A stretch of 64,000 bases of DNA from Paenibacillus etheri (GTDB lineage: Bacteria; Bacillota; Bacilli; Paenibacillales; Paenibacillaceae), in assembly GCF_001012825.1 (NCBI RefSeq), contig NZ_LCZJ02000019.1, positions 567,427 to 631,426 of the forward strand, given 5' to 3'. The notes beneath the pieces were generated by a model. That model was not told the origin of the DNA and ran no database searches. It saw only the letters and a program-made list of their open reading frames with translations. This document shows positions 38,132 to 47,842 of the stretch, piece after piece; positions within the stretch are counted from its first letter, which is position 1; each line of letters begins with the position of its first letter. Made by a program: the position numbers and the translations under genes.

Positions 38132-40024
38132 ATGAATCCTATACTGAGCACAGTAGATAATGAGATCGATCGTTTAACAGCATTCCTGATTGATCAACAG
38201 CAGCGAGATGGTTCTTGGCATTTTTGTTTTGAGAATGGGATCGTTATCGATGCCTATGTCATCATCCTCTTTCGGATATTGAACATACAAAATGAAGACC
38301 TGATTCGACAGCTACATGATCGTATTCTTGCTGAGCAGCAGTCTGCTGGATTCTGGCAATTGTATAGAGATGAAGAAGATGGAAACTTATCTACCTCGGT
38401 TGAAGCCTACTACTCCCTTCTATACTCTGGATACAGTAAGGTGACAGATGAGCCGATGTTGCGCGCTAAAGATTATATTCAATCCAAAGGAGGGATTGGA
38501 AAAGTTACTAGCACCTTAACTAGAGTCATTCTCGCAGCTACAGGACAAAGCAAGTGGCCTTTATCGATCTCTTCGATTCCTCTAGAAGTTTTGCTATTTC
38601 CAGCTTATTTTCCTATTAACTATTTTGAGTTCTCTGGCTACTCAAGAGTGCATCTCACACCAATGCTTATAATGGCCGATCGGCGTTTCTCGATCTCAAC
38701 AGCTAATGCCCCTAATCTGTCTGATCTCATAGAGACGCGTATTGAATCAGATGAACCTGCTTCCCGCGGATATCAAGAGTTGCAGGACGTTATTCAATCT
38801 GGCCTAAACAGAATTCTTGGAAGTCCTCATTATATTCACGAAGTTGCCCGTGCCAAAGCAGAACAGTTCATGCTCCAGCGAATTGAATCCGATGGGACCT
38901 TGTACAGTTATGCAACCAGTACAATTCTTATGGTGTTTGCATTGCTGGCTTTAGACTATGATCAGCAGCATCCTCTGATTGTGAATGCTATTCATGGACT
39001 TACCTCAATACAGTGCCGTTCTAACGCTAAAACGACGATACAAAACTCTCCATCCACAGTATGGGATACAGCTCTAATCACCTATGCTTTGCAGGAGGCT
39101 CAAATACCCGATGACCATTTCGCTATTAAACAAGCCGCTTCGTATCTGCTATCCAGACAGCAGCATAAAACCGCTGATTGGAGCATCCATAATCCGGATA
39201 CGATTCCTGGGGGTTGGGGATTTTCCGAGTCAAATACGATTAATCCAGATGTAGATGACACGACAGCAGCATTACGGGCCATCCGAAGCTTATCGATGAC
39301 TCACCCGTCTTATCAGGAACCATGGAATCGTGGACTGAATTGGGCCCTAACCATGCAAAATAAAGACGGTGGCTGGCCAGCATTCGAAAAAAATACCAAT
39401 AAGGAAATGCTCACATGGCTCGCAATCGATGGGGCTAAATCTGCTGCCATTGATCCCTCAGAGGCCGATCTTACCGGACGTACCTTGGAGTATCTTGGAA
39501 ACTTCGCTGGACTTGATATGCGGCACGAATTCATCAAACGAGGAACAAAATGGCTGATTCAACATCAGGAGAAGGATGGTTCATGGTACGGAAGATGGGG
39601 CGTTTGTTACATCTATGGAACCTGGGCTGCATTAACAGGTTTGCAGGCTGTTGGCCTGCCTCCAGAACATGATGCGCTGAAAAAAGGAGCGGAGTGGCTC
39701 CTAAGCATTCAAAACTCGGACGGGAGTTGGGGAGAATCTTGTCACAGTGATCGGTTATTGCGATATGTGCCTTTGGGTGAGAGTACACCTTCGCAGACCG
39801 CATGGGCGCTTGATGCCCTTATAGCGGTTAAACCGGAACCTACACCTGCGGTTGATCGCGGAATTCATAGACTTATCGCATCAATGCACGAAGACGATTG
39901 GAAGAGTTCATATCCGACAGGTGCTGGTCTTCCCGGCAATTTCTATTCCAATTATCATAGCTATCGTTATATCTGGCCACTGATCACGCTGAGTCATTAT
40001 AGAAAGAAATACGGAGAACTGTAG
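38132..40024 (+). CDS. Squalene-hopene / tetraprenyl-curcumene (sporulenol) cyclase
   Basis: 630 residues, the normal size of bacterial class II triterpene cyclases. The protonating Asp motif DVDD is at 373-376, the same position as in characterised hopene cyclases, and several QW repeats are visible (QQRDGSWHF, QNKDGGWPAF, QEKDGSWYGRWG, QNSDGSWGE). It cyclises a C30 or C35 polyprene at the membrane face. In Bacillus the homologue (SqhC) makes sporulenol for spores, and Paenibacillus enzymes could do this or make hopene. GGAGG lies ten bases upstream. No squalene-synthesis gene is adjacent, so the substrate is made elsewhere. Family certain, product uncertain. Confidence 0.92.
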   Translation: MNPILSTVDNEIDRLTAFLIDQQQRDGSWHFCFENGIVIDAYVIILFRILNIQNEDLIRQLHDRILAEQQSAGFWQLYRDEEDGNLSTSVEAYYSLLYSGYSKVTDEPMLRAKDYIQSKGGIGKVTSTLTRVILAATGQSKWPLSISSIPLEVLLFPAYFPINYFEFSGYSRVHLTPMLIMADRRFSISTANAPNLSDLIETRIESDEPASRGYQELQDVIQSGLNRILGSPHYIHEVARAKAEQFMLQRIESDGTLYSYATSTILMVFALLALDYDQQHPLIVNAIHGLTSIQCRSNAKTTIQNSPSTVWDTALITYALQEAQIPDDHFAIKQAASYLLSRQQHKTADWSIHNPDTIPGGWGFSESNTINPDVDDTTAALRAIRSLSMTHPSYQEPWNRGLNWALTMQNKDGGWPAFEKNTNKEMLTWLAIDGAKSAAIDPSEADLTGRTLEYLGNFAGLDMRHEFIKRGTKWLIQHQEKDGSWYGRWGVCYIYGTWAALTGLQAVGLPPEHDALKKGAEWLLSIQNSDGSWGESCHSDRLLRYVPLGESTPSQTAWALDALIAVKPEPTPAVDRGIHRLIASMHEDDWKSSYPTGAGLPGNFYSNYHSYRYIWPLITLSHYRKKYGEL

Positions 40025-40304
40025 AATGAAATTTAGGTGCGGATTTACTTATTTTATAGTTCTACAAAATACAGTTAAACGTCCCACTTATCTCACTTAT
40101 CTCACTTACTTTATCTCACTTTCTGGGGTTATTGAGCAGTAAACTTTGACTTTTCAGACATTAGCTAAACGATGGCATCAGCCAGCGCTATGCCGATCAC
40201 TACATTCTTTTATCGCCTGCAGCGAATGCGGCATATACCATATTCATTCATCAGCATCATTGCTCGATTTACTCTTTAGAGCGCGAAACCGAAAATATCC
40301 CCAT
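40025..40304. other. Convergent intergenic region with short tandem repeats
   Basis: No supported gene. Near 40080-40126 there are imperfect tandem copies of a CTTATCTCA-type unit. Open frames across 40146-40340 have no ribosome site and run antisense into the 3' end of the SpoVB-like gene. No strong hairpin was found. Confidence 0.5.
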
Positions 40305-41861
40305 TCAAGAAACAGGCGTGATCGTTGGCGGTTTAGGTGACCGTTCCCATGCATGGGTTACCTGCAATGTTGCTGCATAGGTGATCAACGAAACGAATAG
40401 CGCTCCGGACAGTTCAATGATCTGTCCCAGATCCATTCGTTCCAGAATACCGTGAGCCGTCATCCCGCAAATCGTCATGACAATTCCTCCCGCGCCCACC
40501 TTGAATACAATGCGAAAGTCAAAATAAAATCCGATCGTTCCTGCCACAGATAAAAAATTCAGCAGTGTCAGCAGCAAGAGCCCCAATCCGAATCCCATAG
40601 CAACCCCTTCGATTCCAATATTTGAACCGAGAACAAAGATCGCAATCACTTCAAAAATATTCGTAAGAATATGGTTCCACATGACGGTTGATGCTTTCCC
40701 CAAACCAAGTAGAATCGCTTGCAGTGGTGCTCCAAAATAATAAAGAAAAAATAAGGGGGCAATCAACCTTAACAGCTCGCCCGCTTCTGCCGAATGATAG
40801 ATCATTGTCGTTAATGGTACAGCCCATATGTACAGGATGATTGTACATGGGAGACCTACAATAAGTGCGGATCGCATAGCCATATCCATACGACTATGCA
40901 TAAGCTTGCTATTGTTGCTCACACTTGCTTCGCTGATCGCCGGTATTAATGCAGTAGACAACGATTGTGTGAAGAAGCTGGGGAGAAACAACATTGGGAG
41001 AGCATATCCCGCCAGAAGTCCGAATTGCTTAGTCGCCATCTCAACACCCACACCAAACAGTACCAGACTTTTCGTTATAAGCAGTGGGAGAAACGCATGA
41101 TAGATTGAATGAATAAAACCGCTGCCAGTCATCGGTAAGCCAATGCGCAGCAGATCTCTCAACGTACTGTCTCCTTTGGGCGAAATACTTGATGTAGGCG
41201 GTGGGGAGGTTTTGATCTTCCCCCGATTTGCCCATTTGAAGACAGCAAACAAATAGAGCAAACCAAAACCTTCGCCGATAACGGATGCCGCCATAGCGCC
41301 CGCAGCTGCATAGGCAATACCATAGGGCAGCAAAACGTTGACAACACCGATAATGACAATGATTTGTGCCAAATTCTCAATAATATCGGAAAAGGCCAGC
41401 GGGTTCATGTTCTGTTTTCCACGAAAATAACCTTTCAATACAGCTGACATCGCAATAATTGGAATGATCGGTGTAATCGCGACCATAGCATAATACGCCC
41501 GCTGATCGGCTAAAAAAACCGATGCGATCCATTTGGAACCAAATAGAGCCACTAAAGTTAGAATAATACTCAATGTACCCGTAATGCTTAAGGATACTTT
41601 GAGAATTCGCTTTACCCGCGCTTCATCCTGCTTAACCTCGGCTTCTGAGACAAGCTTTGAAATCGCAACAGGAAGCCCCAGTTCTGTCAGTGTAATAAAC
41701 AAAGGAAGTAGGGGATGAGCAATCATAAGCAGACCTACTCCCTCGGCTCCCAAAAAACGTGCCAGCAAAACTCCGTTCAAAAATCCGAGCCCTTTTGTAA
41801 AAAATGACGACACGGTTAAAATGAACGTGCCACGAATAAAGCTTTGTTTACGCATCCCCAT
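40305..41861 (-). CDS. spoVB: SpoVB-like polysaccharide/lipid flippase (MOP superfamily)
   Basis: 518 residues from the ATG at 41861 (AGGTGGAG ten bases upstream). About 14 hydrophobic segments; the opening MRKQSFIRGTFILTVSSFFT with GFLNGVLLARFLGAEGVGLL is the standard start of SpoVB/MurJ-type proteins. In spore formers SpoVB moves lipid-linked precursors for the spore cortex. Paenibacillus carries several paralogues, so this may be a vegetative flippase. It is convergent with the triterpene cyclase gene. The symbol is given for family resemblance; the cellular role is not proven by context. Confidence 0.8.
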   Translation of the reverse strand: MGMRKQSFIRGTFILTVSSFFTKGLGFLNGVLLARFLGAEGVGLLMIAHPLLPLFITLTELGLPVAISKLVSEAEVKQDEARVKRILKVSLSITGTLSIILTLVALFGSKWIASVFLADQRAYYAMVAITPIIPIIAMSAVLKGYFRGKQNMNPLAFSDIIENLAQIIVIIGVVNVLLPYGIAYAAAGAMAASVIGEGFGLLYLFAVFKWANRGKIKTSPPPTSSISPKGDSTLRDLLRIGLPMTGSGFIHSIYHAFLPLLITKSLVLFGVGVEMATKQFGLLAGYALPMLFLPSFFTQSLSTALIPAISEASVSNNSKLMHSRMDMAMRSALIVGLPCTIILYIWAVPLTTMIYHSAEAGELLRLIAPLFFLYYFGAPLQAILLGLGKASTVMWNHILTNIFEVIAIFVLGSNIGIEGVAMGFGLGLLLLTLLNFLSVAGTIGFYFDFRIVFKVGAGGIVMTICGMTAHGILERMDLGQIIELSGALFVSLITYAATLQVTHAWERSPKPPTITPVS

Positions 41862-41964
41862 TTCTAAGCATCTCCACCTATGGTTTGTCCTGGTTCTACT
41901 TTCTAACTTATTCAAACAAACTCAAGCACATGCAGAGAAGTAGTTATAAAGTATTTAATCTGCA

Positions 41965-42000
41965 AAAAGCCCGACACACCATAGTCGGTGTATCGGGCAA
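41965..42000 (-). terminator. Terminator of the GH3 gene
   Basis: Stem GCCCGA-ACACC / GGTGT-TCGGGC (one mismatch each side) followed on the minus strand by CTTTTTG, 80 bases beyond the GH3 stop. Confidence 0.75.
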
Positions 42001-42080
42001 TTTTCTCATAATTTAGTATCTGAGTTGACTCTCTATAAACCTAGAATGTTAACGCTCTATCGAACTTTAACGCATAACAT

Positions 42081-44870
42081 TTAGTCGATTTTATTAAACT
42101 CGATCCAGTCGATCTGCAAACCTGGTTTGATGAATTCTAATTTCATATCATACAAACCTGCTTCGAGTTCAACTTTTACAAGCTTTTGTCTAATCCATTG
42201 ACCTTCAGTACCATTCGTTTGAATGGTGGTCATCAACTGATCATTCACTGTCACATTGCACGCACTTTGAGCAAGCTCAGGTTCCGTTGACATGATATGC
42301 ACCAGAATACGGTATTGACCAGCCTGTTCCACTTTAAAGCTAGTCGATCCTTCAACGACAGGTTTGACCTGTGGATTCTGTGATAAGGATTGAGCATGCT
42401 CTACAGTAAGAGAAGGATTAGCTTTGAAGGACTCTACTGTTTCAACAATTTCCTGTTTTCTCGAGAATACAGGTGCATTCATGATAAACTCACAAATGTT
42501 TATGGCAGAACGTTGGAGTTCTCCACGGGTTAATGTACCATTTCCCAAGGACTCAATGGTATTGTCATTCCATCCGTTAATTTCTGCACCATAGTTAGCT
42601 ACAACCATATAGAGGTCATTTTGTGCACGAACCATCCAGTTTGTAAATTTACGGTCTGCTGGTCCGCCATTAACGACATCATTCATAATCGCCCACCAGT
42701 CAGTCATTACAATGCCTTTAAAGCCCCACTCCCCACGAAGAATCGTGGTGTTCAAATCATAATTAGAAGCCGCCCAATGTCCGTTAACTGGATTGTAGGA
42801 GGTCATTATAGAATTCGAGCCACCCTGTTTCACCGCGATTTCAAAGCCTTTCAAATAAATCTCACGAAGTGCACGTTCAGACACCACGGCGTTTACTTTA
42901 CTACGATGTTTCTCCTGATTGTTACAAGCAAAATGCTTCATCGTGGCGGTAGATCCGCCTTTCAAAATACCGCGAGTACATGCAGCAGCAAACACTCCAG
43001 AGATCAAAGGATCTTCTGAAAAATACTCAAAGTTACGTCCATTAAGCGGACTGCGGCGGATATTAAGGCCAGGTCCAAGCAAGGAATCCACGTTATTTCT
43101 TAACAACTCTTGACCTTCCATAACATAAAGCTCTTCTACCAATTCCGCATTCCAAGTAGCTGCAAGAAGTGTTCCGATAGCAACTTGAGTCGCCTTAGCT
43201 CCGCTGTCCATACGAATTCCTGAAGGACCATCTGCCGTACAAGCCACTGGAATTCCGAGATTAAACAAACTGTCACTTACGCCACCAAATGCAGATGCTG
43301 TGCCCGGTGTAACTAAAGGACTGCTCATGCCTTCACCACGTACAATTGCAGCCAAATCCTCATCACTGAGCTGCGCAATAAAGGCTTCCATACTAACTTT
43401 CTGTTCATACACGTCTCTTAATTTATATCCTTTATTTCCTGTTTGTGAGATCGTCTCTGGAAGATTAGTTTCAATTCGCTCAGCTAACGAAATCTTACGT
43501 TGAGGAACCTCTACATAGACGATTTCATACGAACCGTCAGCTTTCCGAGTACCTGGCATCATTCTTGTAAAACTTTCCGTTGGTGCAAGAGCTTCTTGCA
43601 ACTGCTCCACAACTTGAAGAGCTTCTACGACGTAGCCGTCTTTACCCTCAACGCCGACTGCTACCACTTGTTTAACACTAGTTCCCACATACAAACGGTA
43701 CGTACCTTCTTCGAGAACATAGGCAGAAGCATGTCCTGTCACGCCTGCGTCATCATAAGAAGCCATCGAATGAACAGAGAAACTCACGGTAAGGCGCTGC
43801 GCTTCACCCGGTTCAAGAACTTTTGTCTTACCGAATGATACCAGAGCTTTAGCGGGTTTACCGAGCTTACCTTGCGGTGCTTCATAATAGACCTGAACAA
43901 CCTCTTTACCAGCATAGGTAGTTCCTGTATTGGTAACGGTTACGCCGACTTCAATAAAAGACTCGCCTTCTTTGGTAATCACTTTAGCTTCTTCTGGCTT
44001 GATACTGAAGGTTGTATAAGATAACCCGTAACCAAATTCAAATTGAACCTTATCTGGGCAAAATGTTTCGAAATAACGATATCCTACATAGATATCTTCC
44101 TGATACAAGTTCGTAAATTCATTGCCGTAATTCTGTGTTGATGGGTAATCATTAATGGAATAAGCGATTGTATCCGTCAGTTTACCGCTTGGAGTTACCT
44201 CTCCTGACAGCACATCTGCAATCGCATTTCCGCCTTCCATACCACCCTGCCAAGAATAAATCACAGCTGAAATCGGATATTTGTAGCTTTCATCATTCAT
44301 CCAGTTCATATCGATAATGTTCGAGACATTCAGAACAACGATTGTTTGCTCAAAATATGTAGTTACCTGCTTCAGCATAGCCTGTTCATCATTCGTTAAT
44401 TGGTAGCTGCCTGGTGCATCAGCATTATCCTGATCTTCTCCAGCCGTGCGACCGATTACAAGGATGGCTTTATTCGATTTGTTTCTAGCTTCAGAAACCA
44501 ATTCATCGCTCAAAGACATTTCCTTCTGATGCCAAGGTTCTGCAGCCCATGCGCCTCCACCATTATCAAATGGATTCTGTTCAATCCACTTTTCATAGAC
44601 AGCTGCCAGTTCTTCGTTAACTGTAAGGTTCTTTTTACTGCGAAGACCATCCAATAAATTAGTCGTATAAGTAACATGGACACTACCGCCGGAACCTGTA
44701 CCACTGCGATAATAATTCACTTGGGATCTGCCAAAAATCGCAACATTATCGCCTTCGCCAAGCGGAAGTACCTGATTATCATTCTTCACCAGCACTGCAC
44801 CTTCAGCGGCTACTGTCCGGCTAAATTCTGCAAAACCTTCTAATGGAATTCCCACATTCTGTGTGCTCAA
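42081..44870 (-). CDS. Circularly permuted GH3 beta-glycosidase with C-terminal binding module
   Basis: 929 residues, TTG start with AGGAGG seven bases upstream, no signal peptide. The domains are in reverse of the usual GH3 order: first the GH3_C alpha/beta sandwich (AAEGAVLVKNDNQVLPLGEG, QGGMEGGNAIADVLSGEVTP), then the Fn3-like domain (KEVVQVYYEAP), then the catalytic TIM barrel (CTADGPSGIRM, GPGLNIRRSPLNGRNFEYFS, KHFACNNQE) with nucleophile D724 in GIVMTDWW. A last 90-residue sandwich (ending LKVEL-type strands and LQIDWIEFNKID) looks like a CBM6-type module. Permuted GH3 enzymes include beta-glucosidases and beta-xylosidases; it removes terminal sugars from intracellular oligosaccharides. 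Monocistronic with its own terminator. Confidence 0.9.
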   Translation of the reverse strand: MSTQNVGIPLEGFAEFSRTVAAEGAVLVKNDNQVLPLGEGDNVAIFGRSQVNYYRSGTGSGGSVHVTYTTNLLDGLRSKKNLTVNEELAAVYEKWIEQNPFDNGGGAWAAEPWHQKEMSLSDELVSEARNKSNKAILVIGRTAGEDQDNADAPGSYQLTNDEQAMLKQVTTYFEQTIVVLNVSNIIDMNWMNDESYKYPISAVIYSWQGGMEGGNAIADVLSGEVTPSGKLTDTIAYSINDYPSTQNYGNEFTNLYQEDIYVGYRYFETFCPDKVQFEFGYGLSYTTFSIKPEEAKVITKEGESFIEVGVTVTNTGTTYAGKEVVQVYYEAPQGKLGKPAKALVSFGKTKVLEPGEAQRLTVSFSVHSMASYDDAGVTGHASAYVLEEGTYRLYVGTSVKQVVAVGVEGKDGYVVEALQVVEQLQEALAPTESFTRMMPGTRKADGSYEIVYVEVPQRKISLAERIETNLPETISQTGNKGYKLRDVYEQKVSMEAFIAQLSDEDLAAIVRGEGMSSPLVTPGTASAFGGVSDSLFNLGIPVACTADGPSGIRMDSGAKATQVAIGTLLAATWNAELVEELYVMEGQELLRNNVDSLLGPGLNIRRSPLNGRNFEYFSEDPLISGVFAAACTRGILKGGSTATMKHFACNNQEKHRSKVNAVVSERALREIYLKGFEIAVKQGGSNSIMTSYNPVNGHWAASNYDLNTTILRGEWGFKGIVMTDWWAIMNDVVNGGPADRKFTNWMVRAQNDLYMVVANYGAEINGWNDNTIESLGNGTLTRGELQRSAINICEFIMNAPVFSRKQEIVETVESFKANPSLTVEHAQSLSQNPQVKPVVEGSTSFKVEQAGQYRILVHIMSTEPELAQSACNVTVNDQLMTTIQTNGTEGQWIRQKLVKVELEAGLYDMKLEFIKPGLQIDWIEFNKID

Positions 44871-45068
44871 CTTATTTCCTCCTGTTATTCAATTCTATAG
44901 GTTGTTTCTTGAAATCTTCATTTCTTTAATAACATCCTAACAATGCATCTATATTATTATAGTACATTGGAAAACTGGAATATATATAATAATTAACTTT
45001 ATTAATATAATAATTTTAGTTTAGACCATTCACTAATTTAATAACAAGTAGTACGAAGTGAAAATTAG

Positions 45069-45393
45069 TTGACTATATATATTATTGCATCTACAGTTGT
45101 ACCACGAATCAGCTCGGATTGGAAAAAATTAGCTGACTCAGCAATAACTGATTTCATGCGCACGTTGCATAGTTTATCCGAGAAGCAATTAGTTCAAGTA
45201 CAACAAATTCAGAAAGAATTTCAGAACGAGCATTTTCAGATGGAAGGATTGTCATTGCTTATTGTAGAAGACCTTACTGTTTAATGTCCGTCGAGGCAGT
45301 CGAATTATTAAAACAAAAGGGGTTAATGCTTTTCGGTTGGAACAAAGCGTTCAAGACTGGAATGAATTTGTAAAACAAAAACAAGAAGATTAA
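45069..45393 (+). pseudogene. ArsR-rhodanese regulator relic
   Basis: The first frame keeps the helical linker of ArsR-rhodanese proteins (DFMRTLHSLSEKQLVQVQQI). A shifted frame then carries the rhodanese loop (LIAYCRRPYCLMSVEAVELL), and a further shift carries its end (VNAFRLEQSVQDWNEFV, stop at 45391). The helix-turn-helix is missing and at least two frameshifts are needed, so the gene is dead. It directly precedes the MFS transporter, which it may once have controlled. Confidence 0.7.
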
Positions 45394-45422
45394 GAAGTGT
45401 TGCTAGAAAGGCGGAAAATCTA

Positions 45423-46715
45423 ATGTCGACGAAAGCCAGTGATTCTGCAAGTATACGCAAGGAACCTGAATGGTTACAAAGCTACATCGATTCACCAGAA
45501 AAGCAACATCAATTATATCGGAAAACACTAATGATCGTCATCATTTCGCAAATTTTTGGTGGAGCAGGCCTTGCGGCAGGTATCACTGTTGGAGCCCTTC
45601 TCGCTCAAAATATGTTAGGCACGGATAGCTTCTCAGGTGTTCCTGCTGCACTATTTACACTTGGATCTGCAGGGGCAGCTCTATTTGTGGGACAGCTATC
45701 TCAAAGATTCGGAAGACGTTCTGGTCTCGCAACTGGCTTCTTAATAGGTGGATTGGGAGCAATCGGAGTTGTCATTTCTGCTTTAACTAATAATATTCTA
45801 CTTTTAATGTTCTCATTGCTAATCTATGGAGCGGGCACTGCAACTAATTTGCAAACACGTTATGCAGGTACAGATCTGGCGGTTCCCACTCAACGGGCAA
45901 CAGCAATTAGTATCGCGATGGTTTCAACTACATTTGGTGCAGTTGCCGGGCCAAACTTAGTTAATGTAATGGGGAAGTTCGCTGAATCTATTGGTGTCCC
46001 TGCTCTTGCCGGACCGTTCATTTTAGCTGCAGCAGCTTACATGATCGCTGGATTAATCCTTATCGTCTGGCTTAGACCAGATCCACTGGTTGTTGCAAAA
46101 GCCATTGCAGAGGTACAAAGTTCAAATCAAAGTTATTCTGAACATTCGATAGGAAATACAGCCTCTATCAACAAAAAAGGCGTTATTATTGGAGCCAATG
46201 TTATGGTCTTAACACAAGTTATAATGATCGCAATCATGACAATGACACCAGTACATATGGGACATCATGGACATGGACTGAAATCAGTGGGACTAGTTAT
46301 CGGATTTCATATAGGTGCGATGTACCTCCCTTCTCTTTTAACAGGGATTCTCGTAGATAAAATCGGACGAAGAGCAATGGCCATAGCTTCAGCAGTCACT
46401 CTACTTCTTGCGGGTCTAACAGCAGCTATAGCCCCTGCTGATTCTTTATTTGTGCTCATCATTGCATTGTCTTTGCTCGGACTAGGATGGAATTTCGGGT
46501 TAATTAGCGGCACTGCACTAATCTTGGATTCCACTACACTATCTACTCGTGCCAAGACACAAGGTTCTGTAGATGTCTTGATCGCGTTGGCAGGAGCATC
46601 AGGTGGAGCTTTATCTGGTATGATCTTAGCAGGTTCCAGCTACACCATTTTATCACTTGGTGGTGGCATACTCGCATTATTGCTTATTCCCGTCGTTCTT
46701 TCATCCCGAAATTGA
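45423..46715 (+). CDS. MFS transporter
   Basis: 430 residues with about 12 hydrophobic segments in two six-helix halves joined by a polar loop (near residues 225-255). The family loop motif after helix 2 is recognisable as GQLSQRFGRRSG, and the equivalent in the second half is GILVDKIGRRAMA. A polar N-terminus of about 35 residues precedes helix 1. It is probably a proton-driven efflux permease; substrate unknown. The ribosome site AAAGGCGG is upstream. The gene sits behind a decayed ArsR-rhodanese regulator and ends at a hairpin terminator. Confidence 0.88.
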   Translation: MSTKASDSASIRKEPEWLQSYIDSPEKQHQLYRKTLMIVIISQIFGGAGLAAGITVGALLAQNMLGTDSFSGVPAALFTLGSAGAALFVGQLSQRFGRRSGLATGFLIGGLGAIGVVISALTNNILLLMFSLLIYGAGTATNLQTRYAGTDLAVPTQRATAISIAMVSTTFGAVAGPNLVNVMGKFAESIGVPALAGPFILAAAAYMIAGLILIVWLRPDPLVVAKAIAEVQSSNQSYSEHSIGNTASINKKGVIIGANVMVLTQVIMIAIMTMTPVHMGHHGHGLKSVGLVIGFHIGAMYLPSLLTGILVDKIGRRAMAIASAVTLLLAGLTAAIAPADSLFVLIIALSLLGLGWNFGLISGTALILDSTTLSTRAKTQGSVDVLIALAGASGGALSGMILAGSSYTILSLGGGILALLLIPVVLSSRN

Positions 46716-46724
46716 ATAACAACT

Positions 46725-46766
46725 AAGGTTGACCTCAAGAAAGCTGTGAGATCAACCTTATTGTTT
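46725..46766 (+). terminator. Terminator of the MFS gene
   Basis: Stem aaggttgacctca / tgagatcaacctt with a nine-base loop, followed by ATTGTTT, ten bases after the stop. Confidence 0.75.
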
Positions 46767-46798
46767 AATAGTACTGTATTTTTAAAATTACGAACATT

Positions 46799-47598
46799 TC
46801 AGTCCAAAAGTAGGATAACCGTCATTTGTGTAATACTAACTTCACCATGATCGCCCGTGATTTTCAGCGTATTGATAGCACCCGGCAATAAATTGACCGT
46901 AATATTCGTACGGCCACTAAATTCTTCAGCTCCACCGGTGGAGAGGGCATTAAGGAGCGAGTAATCCTTATCATTGACGTATAAATTCACTTTTGCCAGT
47001 TGTTCACTCGTAGCATAATGAAGTTCAATGGAAGCTCTACCGCCCTCTCCTCCATCTACATTATTGAAAAGAACGTAGGAACCCTCTGTTGTAAGTGGCT
47101 CACCACCTGCTGACCCGATTCTAGCGTCTGTATTTCTGCTCCTCTAAAAACTAGACAATCCCCTACTGGATACGCTTTAAGATGAGGATTTATTTCCGGT
47201 GCAGGTCCAATCGACGAGACGCCCTCTTTTGTCTGAATAACCGTCTTGATCGTACCGTCTTCGTTGAAATCAAGGTAATCGATACACACACTACGCAGAT
47301 GGCCTTCTCCAGAAATGGTCTGATTATGATAGAACAAATACCATTGATCCTTAAACGCCGCCACAGATCCATGAGTTGACGAACAGCTGGTCGGCTCCAG
47401 AAAGATCCCTCTGTACGTCCATGGACCAAGCGGATTCTCACTGGTTGCATATCTCATTCGGTTATTGCTTTCTAAGTTATCCGCATAGGTAAGGTAGTAC
47501 AGTCCGTTTCTTTTGAATACCCAGGCAGCTTCATGAAAATCTTCTAGGCCTTCCATTTCTGTCATCCCATTCTTCAGAGACACCATATCCTCCCATCT
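46799..47598 (-). pseudogene. Truncated, frameshifted GH43-CBM6 gene
   Basis: The surviving part begins in the middle of a GH43 five-blade propeller: DFHEAAWVFKRNGLYYLTYA with the general-acid Glu, then ENPLGPWTYRG, HGSVAAFKDQWYLFYHNQ and HLRSVCIDYLDFNEDG. It runs into a CBM6 (FRGAEIQTLESG) that changes frame near 47080 and continues as EGSYVLFNNVDGGEGG to VNLYVNDKDYSLLNALSTGG and a stop at 46799. The signal peptide and first propeller blades with the catalytic base are missing. The intact relatives are arabinofuranosidase/xylosidase-type enzymes. Confidence 0.8.
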
Positions 47599-47756
47599 GG
47601 ACACGGATCACTGTGTATCCTTCCTCTATGAATTTATAGACATCTTCCTTAAGCTCTGTGATATCAGCGCCACCAGCATGGCCATAACAAGGGACCGCCG
47701 AACGACATGCGCCTCCTAGAAGCTGATAGACTGGCAGGTTCGCCTCTTTGCCTTTG
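47599..47756 (-). pseudogene. Mannonate dehydratase (ManD/RspA-like) fragment
   Basis: About 52 codons of an enolase-superfamily protein: KGKEANLPVYQLLGGACRSA, then CYGHAGGADITELKEDVYKF and GYTVIRVQMGGYG. These correspond to the start of the barrel domain in ManD/RspA-type sugar-acid dehydratases. Both ends are missing, and the 3' end runs straight into the GH43 relic in another reading frame, so a deletion joined two formerly separate genes. Confidence 0.7.
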
Positions 47757-47790
47757 TGACACGGGTTAGGATTGCACGGAGGTAATCCAT

Positions 47791-47820
47791 AAAAAAGCCG
47801 ACAGATTAGCTCTGTCGACT
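47791..47820 (-). terminator. Terminator of the ABC-F gene
   Basis: Stem AGTCGACAGA / TCTGTCGGCT followed on the minus strand by TTTTTT, just past the ABC-F stop. Confidence 0.85.
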
Positions 47821-47842
47821 TCCCTTTGATTTCTTCATTTTA

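Noticed and set aside
40080-40126. Short tandem CTTATCTCA-like repeats as a CRISPR or iteron array
   Set aside because: Units are under ten bases, imperfect and without spacers; no cas or replication gene is near.
40146-40340. Possible 64-codon gene between cyclase and flippase
   Set aside because: No ribosome site, no family resemblance, and its end is antisense to the flippase gene.
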